DNA of 64,000 nt from Verticillium longisporum (taxonomy: Eukaryota > Ascomycota > Sordariomycetes > Glomerellales > Plectosphaerellaceae): assembly GCA_019188255.1 (NCBI GenBank), contig JAETXT010000006.1, positions 5,270,001 to 5,334,000 of the forward strand, in the 5' to 3' direction. Both the position numbers and the translations under genes were made by a program. The notes under the pieces were generated by a model, which did no database searches, was not told the DNA's origin, and was given only the letters and a program-made list of their open reading frames with translations. Each line of letters opens with the position of its first letter. Position 1 is the stretch's first letter. Below are positions 10,867 through 23,206 of the stretch, in pieces.

Positions 10867-12043
10867 TTCGGAAAGGGAGTTTGGCAAGAGACAGGAATCT
10901 AAGGCCATGTCGGAAACCTCACGATATGTCGATGACAAACTCCTCCTTTTGTACTGTGGCTCTCTGCGAAGGGGGCAATCTCTGCGAAGGGGGGCAAAAT
11001 GGCCGAGATCCAGGCGATGTCAAACAGTCACCTCGACTGTTTCCCCAGTTCCTGGCATCATAGGGTTACGCTCGGCGATCTTCTGAGTAGCGTGTGGGCC
11101 GGCAATGACGAGCGGCAAGGTCCATACCACATGTGGTTCGTCATTGTTCAGTCCTCAACGCAAAAGAGTGCTATGAAGATGAACGGCGGGCCGATGGTGA
11201 GCCCGGATCCCCCCCACAAGCCGCTAATAGAGGCCAAGGGGTGCACGCCGCCATGCATCGGCAATTACGGAATGCGGAGAAACCTGCAGGGTGGGATCCT
11301 GGAATCGTGGGAGTTTCTGGGGGGGTTTGGCCGACGGCGGCAGAATGTTCAACCATAACGGGCCGCCATCTTTGGTCCAGCAGGTTGCTTGCTGCAAGGC
11401 CCGACTCGCCGTCGCTCGGAAGAGGCAGTCATGTCCGTTGGTGATAAGTCGAAGGCCGAGGCCTCATGCGGAGAGACTCAGGGGGCTAACGGGTAAGACG
11501 GATTATGGTATGCGTATTTTCGGGTTGACCACTCGGATTTGTGATCAGGCCCGATCTTGGTTACCATCTCATGGCTACGGGCAATCCAGAAGCACTTACA
11601 TGATGGTTCCAGGTACCGGCCACCGAGGTAAAAGTAAGGATAATCATCTGCTGCTGTACAGCACCATTTCCTCAGCAGGCTTGGCCCGATGCCGTCCTCC
11701 ACGAACGTCCTCCACGAGCCAAAATCCTCTGGCGATACTGTGCCAAAGATGGAGTCTGCATTTCTCAGTCTTTTTTTCCGTCAAAACAGCAAGAGCCAGG
11801 CCATGACATACCAGGGAAGCAACCGGTTGGCAATCTCTCATTGGGATCACCACAATCGAGTTGGCGGTTTCGTCCACTTCGTGCCATGTATAGCGGGAAC
11901 ACAACAACAAGCTACTCTTCCACACGGACACAGGTCCCACGTAGGTCAAATCCTCCAATATGTGTGGTTCTCATCGTCACATGGTCTCGAGGCTCAGTGC
12001 ATCTGTTCTCATTAGAGCGGACGGCAGATGATGCTCGATGAAC
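10867..12043. other. intergenic, no gene recognised
   Basis: Promoter side of the esterase gene and then spacer. Frames of 60-170 codons occur but carry no domain and no codon bias. Confidence 0.4.
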
Positions 12044-12935
12044 CTAATCTTCACGCCATCGAACTGCCCAGTCGCCCTTTGCAAAGCTCGGCTCGACGAC
12101 CTTGCCCTGCATGACAGCCTCACACTTCCTCCTCTCCTCCTGGCCATCGACAGCAAACCCAAACAACCCCCCTGCGCGCCGCGCACCTCACGAGCTCCCT
12201 CTCGTGGGCGCGCTTCTGGCCTTCATTTCTCTTCTCCCGCATCTCCTCCGTCTCCTCCGCCCTCTCCGCCCTGCCCTTCTCCCCGCCCACGCTGCCGTTG
12301 ACTTGCGACCTCGTCTGCGGCGGCCTCACGCGCGTGCCGCTCCTCACAGACAACCCGGCCTGCACGCCGGGGTCCACCTCGACAGACGGCGTCCTGCCGA
12401 GGCCGAGCATCTCGTCAATAATCGCCTCGCCGGGATCCATCTCGTCGCCGACGCGCAGCTCCCGCATGTCGACGCCCTCGTCGTCCTCCTCCTCGCCGTC
12501 CCTCGCCGCAATGACCCTCGACGCCCGGTTCTTCCTCCTGCCAAAGACCTTTTCGGGATCCGCCCTGCTGCCGAAGACGCGGTTCTCGACGGCGTCGCAC
12601 GGCACCAGCAGACGGGCGTCGCCCTTGGTCGCCTTGCGAGGCGCGCCGGGCTCAGCGAGCTCCTCGTCGCGCTGCAGGAAGCGGACAAAGGCGGCCTCGA
12701 TCTCGCGGTCGAGACGGCCGGGCTTGTGGCCGCGACAGCGGGAGGAGCAGTACTTGGGGGGGTCCGTCTTGTTGGCGTCGGGCTTCTTCGGGGCGGCGGC
12801 GGCGGATTTGCGGCTCGAGATGACGCGGCCGCAGGTGCGGCAGTAGGGGGTCGCGTCGCCGTGGGGGAGGAGGTAGAAGGGCGCCGGCGTCGCTTGCGAC
12901 TTGGAGGGGCGCGACCACGAGTCCATCCAGCTCAT
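12044..12935 (-). CDS. conserved fungal protein with a Cys-pair zinc-binding-like N-terminus (one frameshift)
   Basis: Hypothetical protein of about 296 residues, nucleic-acid or zinc binding by inference only. Seen: near the N-terminus YCRTCGRVISSRK, then KYCSSRCRGHKPGR about 20 residues later, together a C-x2-C ... C-x3-C set that could hold one metal ion. There follow LDREIEAAFVRFL, an acidic middle, and a long Glu/Arg/Lys helix-forming segment (REKRNEGQKRAHERE). The frame runs to ARRG and then needs one base removed from the six-C run at 12167-12172 (plus strand). After that it continues LFGFAVDG ... GKVVEPSFAKGDWAVRW and ends at TAG 12044-12046; 297 codons result. Start at 12935 is the first ATG of the coding frame with good bias. 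No neighbour suggests a role. Confidence 0.72.
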
Positions 12936-13904
12936 GGCTGTGGTGTGGAGAGGTTGGCACTGGGGTGGGCGAGTGGTGCGGGCGAGGGTGATTGTGCTTG
13001 TGACGTTTCTAGCAATCGATATGGCCGGCAACCTAAGGAACATGGATACAGGCGATTCTGGAGTTTATGTGTTCTAGGGATGTGAGGTGTTGACGGATGG
13101 GTTTTGGAGGCTGGTGATGTTTGGCTGGATCGCGGATATGAGCTACGTCATCGATGACATTGACCGTTCCGTCTTGGACGGCTGAGCACAGGTCATAGAA
13201 CTTGATTAGACTATAGGCATATTTTGGTAAGCTTCACGACTGAATTGCTTTTTGGCCTGGAGTAGTATCTGGCTGGTTGTATTTTGAACAGGCTTCAAGT
13301 GGTATCCCATGTTGGTAATTTGAGTCTCGGGTTTGATCCGTTTCATCACTCATCTCCGTGCCATGGTGGAAAGCACCTCCAAGAAGTGAGCAAAAAGTTC
13401 CTGTCGAGTCCACTCTTTATTTTTGGAATATGACAGTTTCATATCACGGTGTAGCCGCATGTTCGTGGTTGAATTATATCAGGAACAAGCCATCAAATCA
13501 GTCGAGAAACATGACGACTCATGAAAGTGCTGTTTGGGCTGAATTTCTTCGGTTGCCTACCCCGTGAAAATTCCGAAGAAAAATTCCGAAGCAATGATGC
13601 CGATATCGAATAGCTGCGTCGCCAGATGTTGCATCGTATTTGGTCGGGTGTGAGGACTAGATAGTACGAAACCGGTCTTCCATTGAGAATGAAACAAGCA
13701 CCTATGCATCATACGTGTTCCCAGCCGAATATAAATCAAATCGCCATGTTCATGCTTCATCCATGGCGCCTTTTACACATGACAGACCAAGCAGGCATCG
13801 TTGACATGATTAGCTGTACCCATGTACCCATGTCACATGTCACGAACAAGACAGTGCAACACTGATTCATTCATACATCATGACACAATCTCAAACCAAG
13901 CACC
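12936..13904. other. intergenic, no gene recognised
   Basis: AT-richer spacer between two minus-strand genes. No coding signal seen. Confidence 0.4.
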
Positions 13905-14500
13905 TCAAGCCTGCTTCTCCTCCAAACTGTCAAACGTAGTCTTGCTCCCCACCTCAAACTCCTTGGGCCCAGCATCGCGCCCCGCCCTCGTCTGCGACTG
14001 CAAAAACTGCTGCTCCGCCGCCCGCGCAGGGTCATCCTCCGAGCCCGCCTCCGCCTCGAGCGCCGCCTTCCGGCCGTCCTTGGTGTTCTTGTAGTCGATG
14101 CCCTCCTGCAGGTTCTTGCCGTGCGGGCCGCTGCCGTCGCGGATGTACTGGTTCTCGACATACGACGGCGCCGTGCCGCCCTGGGCGCCGGAGGACTTTG
14201 TGTCTCCGTTGCCGCCGCCGCCGGACGAGGCCTTGGTGGCGGAAGACGTGCTGTTGTTGGAGTCTGTGCCGGACGATGTAGACCCGGCGGTGGAGCCTGC
14301 CTGGACGCCGCTGTTCTCGGCAAAGTCGCCGCCCTTCTTGGCCGACTCGTTGGCGAGGGAGCCCGAGGGGACGGGGCCTGTGGACTCTTGGGTGACGGGA
14401 GCGTCCTTGCCGAGGTCGACCTTGTGCGCTGTTAGTCTCGTCTCGTGCACCCGGCATCTGTGGCGAGCGGGCTCACCTTTTGTCCGTGAGAAGGTGCCAT
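13905..14500 (-). CDS. small hydrophilic protein of unknown function
   Basis: Two exons: 14500-14477 encodes only MAPSHGQK, then an intron 14476-14421 (donor GTGAGC, branch-like CTAAC, acceptor ACAAG), then 14420-13905. The 179-residue product has no hydrophobic segment. It has a Ser/Thr/Gly-rich middle (SSGTDSNNSTSSATKASSGG) followed by a charged part with motifs SYVENQYIRDGSGPHGKN and LQEGIDYKN, ending FDSLEEKQA. The C-terminal half looks like a conserved module and the middle like a disordered linker. No signal peptide. Function unknown; splice-site fit and codon bias make it a likely real gene. Confidence 0.68.
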
Positions 14501-15660
14501 GTTGGATTCAAGTCTTGTTTCTGATAATCGCTTGTTGGGCTCGTTGCGCAAAATCTTGTCGATGCAATCAGATCTTGTGAGTCTGGTCCCATTCAGCCAG
14601 AAGAAACACACCCGCGACAGCATACGATCAGTATATATAAAAGCATCGCAAGGCCCAGAAAAAGTGACATCACCCGTGCGACACGCTCACCCTCGGAGAA
14701 CAACCTCCTGCGTCTCCAGCCGAGTCCCCAACAGAATGACTTCAGCCTTCTCCACAGGGCACCCACATCCTGCCAGGGAAAGATTCGTGCACAAAATGCC
14801 CTGGCAGTAACTGCTGCATCGTCATGATGGCATGGGCAGTGGTCTTGACGTCTCATGACCAGCCGGCGGCTTGGCCGGTCGGACGTGATAGGTCGAGCGC
14901 GAGAGCCCGGGCGTATCGAGATCTCCTGGAGGGGTCGGTCGGTGGGATCCCACCGAGGGTGATCGCCCACTCGGAGTTCGTAGGGCTGAGATGGCTTTGA
15001 TGTAGCAACATGGGGTGTTGAGAATAATTGTATCGTTCTTCTGGACTGCATTCTGGACTGCATTCTAGAACTTTCTCGAATCTTGACGTGAGCTTGGTCT
15101 GATGTTATCCCCGGATGGGATATCTTGCCAGTGGTCCACTGATCACAGCCTGCAGGGAAGCTTCACATGCGAGCGAGTCTACCGCGGATGGTGCCTGTTG
15201 AACGTGAAGAGTCTTTTTGGCTTCTTAATGACCCCCTGTGAGAGCATCCAGCTTCTGTATCACAGAGCAAGACGACAGTGTCGGACCATTCCTAGTGAAG
15301 TAGGGCCCGTGAAGACCTCATCTGATCAGGGCAATGAAACAGTCATTCGAGAAAAATATAGGTCCTTGAACGTGTGGTGTAGGATTGATGATGTGAGCAC
15401 CTTGGAGATCCTCGCAGCGAGTCTAGCTAATGTCCGTTTCCCTGATCAGCCACCCCTCATCACCTCATCGCTAAGCCACACCTTTCTGCCCTGCCCGGTT
15501 TCCCTAGCAGTCCCTGATTCCACTGTCACGAAACGTACACCGCTGTCAAATGTTCAGCCGCCACCGACAGGCAGCATCATTCATCTAAGAACCATTCTCC
15601 TCTATCCCAAGGAGCGTCCTGGGAGTGTCAGCAAAGTACACAATTAGAACGAAAGAGAAC
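14501..15660. other. intergenic, no gene recognised
   Basis: Promoter of the small hydrophilic protein (a TATATAA sequence lies near 14633) and spacer. No gene recognised. Confidence 0.4.
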
Positions 15661-16724
15661 TCACCAGCTAACATCCCACTTGATCTCTCCGTTGAGGCTC
15701 TTGCACATGGCGTGGCTGCTCACGTTCGTTGGCGCCACCTCGGACGAAGACCACGGCTCGCTACCGAACAAGCGTGTCCTCTCGCGCATGACCTTGGCGG
15801 CCACGGCGCAAGCCAAACCCTTGCGTCGGTGTTGCTCTTCGCAGTGGAGACTGCACATGGAGCCGTCAGGGCCTGTTGTCGTCTGTTGGCGGGATGCTCC
15901 GGCGGCTGAAGGTTTTTGGCCTCGAGAGTGAACATACCTAAAAAGGCCCATGCGACGGGCGTCCCGTCTGCTTGCTTGATGGTTATGCTCGGTAACGTGA
16001 ACAAGGTCGTTCTGGCGATTGTCAGCTGGTGCCCGCATATCCATTTTATAGGATCGTCAGGTGGGCAGCCTTACACTTTGCGCGGAATGTCCGTCCGCGA
16101 CTTGACGATGTGACAATCCTCCAGCGTTGTGGTCTCGAAGCTCAGGCCCGCGGGCAGCGCTGCATCAGCCGAGGGCAGCTTATCGAACGGAAAGATGATC
16201 TTCTGGTAATCGTGGCGATGGGTCAGGGAAACATCGTGCTTGCGCATGACGGCGCGTACGGCATGATGGAGGGTGCCGACAATGACCTGGCGAGGGAAGG
16301 CGAGGGGCTCCACTGCATCGTATTCGCGAGCGATACACTTGACCTCGGACACAACGGCCATGATCTGCTTCTCGCAGTGCGCCGTCTCGTCTTGGGCCAG
16401 GACGACGGATGAGTCGCGGGCGTGGGCGTCTTCGAGCGTCGAGTAAATCCAAGTCTGGGTTTCAGGGCCGCGGGATGGGTCGAAGTAGGAGACGGTGAAA
16501 TGGCGGGCTGTGACATCGAAGCCGGCATCATGCCTTGTGGGCTCTGCTGGCGGACTGTCAGAGGCCACGACGATGCGAGCGCTGGGCGTTTTGCCAGTGG
16601 GAGAAGCAGCCGTGTACTGGAGGCGGCGTACGAGACTCAACGAGTACGGCAGATGGAGGATGAGGAGGTCCAGGATCCCATCCGGCACTTCGGAGAAGGT
16701 TTGAGCGGGGACAGAGCGGGTCAT
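15661..16724 (-). CDS. GNAT-superfamily acyltransferase with FR47-like C-terminus
   Basis: Predicted acetyl-CoA or acyl-CoA dependent N-acyltransferase, related to the FR47/glycine N-acyltransferase-like group; substrate unknown. Three exons, 16724-16075, 16011-15938 and 15872-15661, give 311 residues. The first donor is GTAAGG, and splicing restores RKVTTLFTLPSI. Seen: N-terminal half without clear motif; the fold core then reads DGTPVAWAFLGPDGSMCSLH, followed by the CoA-binding loop EEQHRRKGLACAVAAKVMRE (the Q/RxxGxG/A position is RRKGLA) and a typical C-terminal strand MCKSLNGEIKWDVSW. The open frame continues upstream to 16751 but only with a TTG, so the ATG at 16724 is used. Cytosolic: no signal or membrane helix. 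Confidence 0.8.
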
Positions 16725-18381
16725 TGGGTAGTTGTGAGACGGTTGCGCCAAAAGAAGCGTACTTGTCTCTTTTTCTTTCCTCTTTTCCTCGGCGTTTGCG
16801 ACTCAACTCAATCGACAGGTATCAGAGCTCTGGGTGCGTGGTTGAGCAGATGACGATGAACCCTGATTGTCTTTTTTTTTTTTTTTTTTTTTTGGTGATT
16901 CTTCTGAAGCCAGAGACAAAAGACTCATCATGGGGCGATGACACCATCGCGAACATGCAGCCCCCCCCCCCCATGAGTAATCCTTTGGAGTGGTTCTTCG
17001 CAGTGTGCAGCATCGTCCCGCAATGGGGTGCATGTAGGCGGGCCACCGCGTAACCAGGCATTGGGTCCCTGCCTCTACCAGAACTGGACCCCGTTTACCA
17101 TTTTCCACACCCGAGTCAACGGGGGGCAGGGCCCGTTTTGTTGGTTGGTTTCATCGAGCTCGAAGCCGGCGGCCGCTACGAGGTGCCGCGTACGATACGG
17201 GGTCATCGACGGCGCGGCCGGGGCCGTAGATTTGCCGTGTTGCGATCGACTCGTGCCAGCAGAGACAATTCGGCGCCAGGTTCGACGTCATGGGTTTTGA
17301 TGGACGATGGGCATGATGGATGACGGAGGATGGAGGTTGAATCTCGATGGGTTGAAGGACAAATCTCGATGCAACAGAATCGCAGTGCTGGATCGTCAGA
17401 GGGCCCAAGGGGCCAAGGGCAGGGAGGGGGGAAGGTTTCTTGGATCAGGAGGAAGACAGACACGGACTGGGTAATGGCACGCCCCCACCTGGTGCCTTTT
17501 AGTGCCATCGGGTTCATGTGCTGGGATCGGCCGCCAGAGGGGGGCAAAGCCACAAACACCAGGGGTGTGGAGAGGCAGGACTGGGTGTGGCTACATGGAA
17601 ATCTGCCCTGGGGCGTGGCTGATGCATGCAATTCTGAACATTTGCCCATTCTGCGTGGACGAGGGACACTCGCTCTGGTTAGCCACTTTCTTGCTCTACC
17701 AGTTCCCGCCAAGAATCGAGCACTTGTTTACAGCAAATGCCCAACGGACAAGCCCCCATCGACGATTGCCAGATGTACCGCATCACAGCGTAGGGATCAC
17801 ATCGCATCGCATAGGTGCCTCAGCTGGGGCAGCCTGTTGACGTTGACGTTGTTCTTACTTTTTGGATCATTCTCAATCAAGGCCACTCCCACCCGGCTAC
17901 TAGGGTCGAACTTGCCTCGATTCTGGTCTAAGGGGTCTGGCCAGGCCCTTTCCTTCCCCCTCTTGTCCACCTACTTACCCCGGAAGCAAACCTCCTCCTG
18001 CCCTGCCCACCCGACTCGCCCCCCTTACAGACATTAGGTACATTGGAAGGGACCTTACCTGAGGTTCGCTGCGCTTGCCTACTGCCACTTGCCGCCTGCC
18101 GCTTGTAGCTCGCCTCCCTGGGCTCGACTCGGCTGACCCTGCCCTGTCTTGCTCGTTGCCCTTGCCGTTCACGCTCTGCAGCGTCCCGCGAGGCTTTCGT
18201 CCTGCGTCTCTGGGTCCTCGACCTCCACCACGCGCCTCTCTCCAGGCCACCAAACGAACGAGACAAACCCCCGTCGACGACGACAAGGCTCGGTCGACCT
18301 ACCACAAACTTTGAAACCTCTACTGGCTCTCATGCCCTCGCAGACCTTTGCGCAATCCTCCACCTTCTAGGGACCGGAGAT
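16725..18381. other. divergent promoter region between acyltransferase and histidine kinase
   Basis: Contains an uninterrupted T run of more than 20 at about 16871-16893 and a run of C at about 16963-16972. The last 600 bases before 18382 are C/T-rich (CTCGCC, TTGCC, ACTTGCCGCC phrases), as in long fungal 5' leaders. No coding signal. Confidence 0.45.
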
Positions 18382-21300
18382 ATGGCCGATGTCAACGAGG
18401 GCGCCCGTGAGTGGGAGACTCTCAAGTATGTGCCCGTCGACCTCCTGCTGGCAGTCGCATCATACATCCTGGCCCCCTCCCCCCACCTTGACCATGTGCA
18501 TGCACGAACATTCGTCAACTGACATGGCCTGCCGACAGATACGACTCTTTCCTCATCTCGAAAACCGTGCTGAACGAACCTCATCGCCCCGTGCCGCGCG
18601 ACACTCTCTCCTCCAGTTCCGATACGAACCTGACCGCCCTGGCCCAGTTGTGCGCCATCCGCCTCGATGCCTCTCGCGCTCTCATCTCCCTCTTCGACCG
18701 CCGCCGCCAGTACGTTGTCGCCGAAGCCACGCCGACCCTGCCCCTCCGCGCCGACACTCCCAACTTTGAGGACCACTTGTGGCTTTGCGGCACTGCCATC
18801 CCTCGAACGTACGGCATCTGTGAGCATGTTCTCCTGGGAGCGGGTGAAAAGATATACACGGGGCCCAAGATTGACAAGAATGAACATCCTCTCCCCGTGA
18901 CTTTGATTCCTGATTTATCTGTCGACCCGCGATTCCACGAGCGACCCTTCGTGAGCGGCACACCCAGTCACAAATATTATGCTGGTGTGCCGCTCCGCTC
19001 CGCCAGAGGCATCAATATTGGCGTTCTCTGCGTCTTTGGCCCCGAAGCCCGCCACTCCCTGACCGACGAGCAAGTCGAATTCATGAGTGATCTGTCTCGG
19101 ACCATCATGGGCCTTATGGAGGCGAGACGCGTCACCGATACATATGTGCGCAGCGAGCGCATGGTTCACGGCCTGAGCAACTTCATCCAGGGCAGAGACG
19201 AGCCTGGCACTTGGTGGCCTGAAACTGACCACCACATTGCTGAAGCACGACCCTATGAGCCCAATGGCGTTTCTGACTGCCCGGACCCGGAGGGGCCCGA
19301 GGGGCTCCCCGTATTGTCGTCGGCGACGACGGCCTCGTTGAGGTCTCCGAAAACACGTCTGAAGAGATGGCTGGAACACAGGAACCTATCCGCCCAAGCA
19401 TCAGTCCTGTGACCAACGATGGCGCCGCTGCATCCTGCTCAGGCTCTTCCGACACGATTGAAACGACGAGCACTACTGCTTCCAGCGTGTTGCCAGCTGA
19501 TCCCCACCAGGTCGAGGTCGATCGCATTTTTGCCAAGGCTGCACACATCATCCGTGAGTCTCTTGACATTGACGGAGCCATGTTCCTTGACGCCAGTGTC
19601 GGCTCCTTCGGCGGACTCGTTGACTCCATGAGCCCGCACAACACGTCGCTCGATTCAGACGGTCCCACCTCGAGCAGCGATGACAGTTTATCGGGGCAAA
19701 GCCAGACCAGCAACCAGGAGGCGCCATGCCGCGTCTTTGGCAGTTCTACGTCGTATAACCATCCGATGCCCCCTTCTTCTCATGTAGTTGATCCCAACGC
19801 GCCAAAAACGCTCACCGAGAAGTTTCTCAAGAAACTCATGCGGCGCTATCCGAACGGCAAGATCTTCAGTTATGACGAAGCCGGTTCCTGGTACTCGGAA
19901 GAATCATCGGGCGATGATTCGGATTCTCTGTCTCAAGAACTCGACGGCGTAGAAGATGGCTCTCAGCCGGTCAACGCCAGGAAGTGCAAACCTAAAGGCT
20001 CGCCATATTCACGAAGGAATGAAGCTTCGACCATTGGGAAGCTCTTTCCCGCCGCGAGAAGCATCGCCATGGTGCCCCTGTGGGACCCTTACAAAGATAG
20101 GTGGCACGCTGGCGGATTCGTCTGGAGCAAGAACTCAGCTCGCATGATTACCAGGAACGCTGATCTGCCCTACCTTAGGGCTTTCGGCATGATCACCATG
20201 GCGGAGATCCGGCGGCTCGATGTTGCCGCGTCCGACAAGGCCAAAACAGACATTCTTGGCTCCATGAGCCACGAGCTGCGTTCGCCGTTGCATGGCGTCG
20301 TCGCCGCTGCTGAGTTGCTCCATGATACACAGTTGGACGCCTTCCAAGTCGATGTTGTCCACACGATTGAGATTTCGGGCAAGACGCTTCTCGATACCAT
20401 TGATCATGTAAGAATGTTCTTTTCGAGCTAGACCTGTTTCTCGATTCTAACTACAATACAGTTACTCGCGCACAGCAAGATCAACACCTTTCTACGGTCG
20501 TCGAGAGCACGTCGGAGGCAGAACAAAGGCCGTCGTGGCATGACGCACGACAGCAAAGACGAGACAAGCATCGAAAACGGCATGATGGCCCTAGTGTCAG
20601 AGATTCAGCTCGATGCCCTTGCCGAGGAAGTCATCGAGAGCGTCTTCATCGGCCACAGCTTCCAACACATGGTTGCCGAACAGCTCACGAGACACGGTGC
20701 ACAGGGTCCCATGAGCCCAGCCCGGGAACGCCTCGACACTATTCACTCGGCAGACCTAAGCAGGACCCGAGCCAGCTCGAACAGCCTGCCGACAAACCTC
20801 GGCGACGTCCATGTCATTATTGATATGGACCCAAGTTGCTCGTGGGCATTTTCCACCCAGCCTGGTGCGATTCGTCGTATCATTATGAACCTTTTCGGTA
20901 ATGCACTGAAGTACACATCGAACGGACACATCAAGATCACCCTCGGGCAAGAGACCGCAGCTCAGGGGCCGCAAAAACGCTTTGCCAACGTTGTCATTAC
21001 CGTCGCCGACACTGGCAAGGGTATCACCGAGGAATTCCTCCGCACGAAGCTCTTTGTTCCGTTCTCCCAAGAAAACCGCCTCGCGCCTGGCACCGGTCTG
21101 GGCCTCAGTCTCGTTCGCCAGATTGTGGGCTCTCTTGGGGGCTCTATCAGCGTCAAGAGTCGTGTAAACAGGGGCACCACGGTGACCGTCTCTCTTCCCC
21201 TCACCCATTCACCGACGCAGAAGTCCGCCAAGGAGGTTGATAGCCGTTTCGCTTTTGACTCCAAAATCCTTCACGACGTCAAAGTATCGGCCGTTGGTTT

Positions 21301-22514
21301 CACCAAGAAGCCTGTTGGACCGAATAGCACGACTGATGGCAAAGATATTCCTATTGAATCCCTCCCACTGAGGTGGTTCGGAATGCAACTGAGTGGCATG
21401 AAGAGTGTTGCCGGCGCCGCTTCCTCCGATGCTAATGTTATCATCTACAGCGAGGCAGCCTTCAGCCAACTCGACGCCCGCTCTATCCAGCAGCATCCAG
21501 TCCCTAGCGTTGTTATATGTCACAACGCAGGTAACTCGATGAAATTCGACTCTGTGCTGAAAGCATCAGCCCCCAATGCTGTTTTTGAGTTTGTTCATCA
21601 ACCGTAAGTCTCCGAAGTACCGTTTTCAAGTCATTCGCTGATCGACTGCAGAAACACGCCGAGAAAGTTTGGCAAAGCTGTCGCGGCTGCATTGACCCGG
21701 TGGCAGCAGCTCAAGATCGTCAACGCTGTTGCGGCGGCATCAGTTTCGAATGCCCGGAACAATGCTTCGTCCAACAATACTTGCAGCACCACGGCCAGTC
21801 TACAACCCAACGGAGTCCCAGGCGAATCAAATGTGTCTTCGATAGCTTGTCGGCTATGGAACCTAGATCTCGACTCGGAATTCAACCTGGCTCTGCCCGA
21901 ACGGCGAACACCCCCTACGAACAGTATCAGTGCCAGCCAAGCGACTCATCCCAACGAAACAGTCAAAGAGCTCCAGACAGAAGCGATGAGCGCCGATGCC
22001 CCTGGCGCTGCATCTGCCCCCGACACTGACCAGAAACACTTTTTGATTGTTGATGATAACATTATCAACCTCAAGGTGAGTTGCTACGTCCCGTCTCGAT
22101 GAAGGCTCCGTCTAACATGTCCAGATCCTATCCACATTTATGAAGAGGCTGGGGCGAGAGCACTGCACTTCAATGAACGGACTTGAGGCATTCGAGGCCT
22201 TCTCGGCGGACCCCGGAAAGTTTTCATGTATTCTCATGGACATCAATATGCCCGTCATGGATGGCCTCGAATCAACGCGGCGAATTCGCCAATTCGAGCG
22301 TCTCAACAAACTTGCTCCGACGACTATCATCGCCATCACAGGTCTGGGCTCTGAAGAGGCGCGGAAAGAGGCATTTGCGAGCGGGCTGGACCTGTTCCTG
22401 ACGCGCCCGGTGCGCATGGGCGAGCTGCATACGATTCTGCGGCAGAAGGGACTGACCGATGTGGAGGGCCGCACATCGCCCGAGTCGGAAAAGGCGGCCG
22501 CGATTACGACTTGA
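18382..22514 (+). CDS. hybrid histidine kinase: GAF - HisKA - HATPase - receiver (one frameshift)
   Basis: Two-component sensor kinase that autophosphorylates a His and passes the phosphate to its own receiver Asp, feeding an HPt/response-regulator relay. Exons 18382-18425, 18539-20407, 20462-21603, 21652-22075 and 22125-22514 give about 1289 residues. Seen: GAF-like region (about 45-215, e.g. LAQLCAIRLDASRALISLFD and HKYYAGVPLRSARGINIGVL); acidic Ser-rich linker; H-box SMSHELRSPLHG (His about 592); ATP-binding N box NLFGNALKYTSNG, G1 ADTGKGI and G2 GTGLGLSL; receiver FLIVDDN, phospho-Asp in ILMDINMPVMDG (about 1198), conserved Lys position replaced in LFLTRPVRMGEL. There is no PAS, HAMP or transmembrane segment, so it is probably cytosolic. 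One G is missing from the run at 19301-19304, shifting frame between PEGPEG and APRIVVGDDG. The receiver carries Arg where the usual Lys of the KP motif lies (TRPV), which is worth noting. Confidence 0.9.
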
Positions 22515-23206
22515 TGAACATAAGCAAAAAGCTGGCAGTTGTGTGTACGATGTTGCAAGAGGCGTTGCGAGAGAATCCGGGCATGGGGTTCCCCCTTTTT
22601 TAGCATGAGACATGGCGTTTGGGGCGGCAGGTGGTCAACAGCTTCTGGGTGTTCTGGATGCATGATGAACGATCTCCTCGGCTTGTGGTTCCGGCCGGGG
22701 GAGAGTAGATACCCCATGACGCATATATGAGTGTCATGTCATTACTGTGATTGCGGCCGCCTCGCGGAGTTTGAGTTCCTTTGTCGTTGAATTGACAACA
22801 GAAGGGCTCGATGTTGGATGAGAAATCTGATGATCAAGACGACGAGTATTGCGAAATGGGAGGGAGATTGTACATGGTTGGGCAGTCCTTCCTGGGTGTT
22901 GTTATACTGAGTACCTAGTTGTACGTGTAAGACGCACACTTCACAGTTCAGATGAATGCCAAGCCACTGTTCTTTTCCTTTGTATATTCACTTTCGCCTG
23001 ACGTGAGCTCTACAAAATACAGAACTCGGTTCAAGAGGGAATCAAGCTGCGCAGGCCACAGGTCAGGAAAAGCTGCCACTGGCTTTGTAGTAGACGTGTG
23101 TCATGGATCTGACATGAGGATGTGCAACAAAACCACGGCGTACTTGTATGGCTAACAGTGATGAGCTCGGAAAAGAACCAACCCAAGCTGAAAAGGGTCC
23201 AAACCG
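22515..23206. other. convergent 3' regions of histidine kinase and P450 genes
   Basis: Both flanking genes end here. No coding signal seen. Confidence 0.4.

Noticed and set aside
12102..13085. 327-codon plus-strand frame
   Set aside because: Antisense of the Cys-pair protein, with no start context or domain.
16871..16972. long T run and C run as a retroposon tail
   Set aside because: No target duplication or adjoining element; simple homopolymer tracts in a promoter region.
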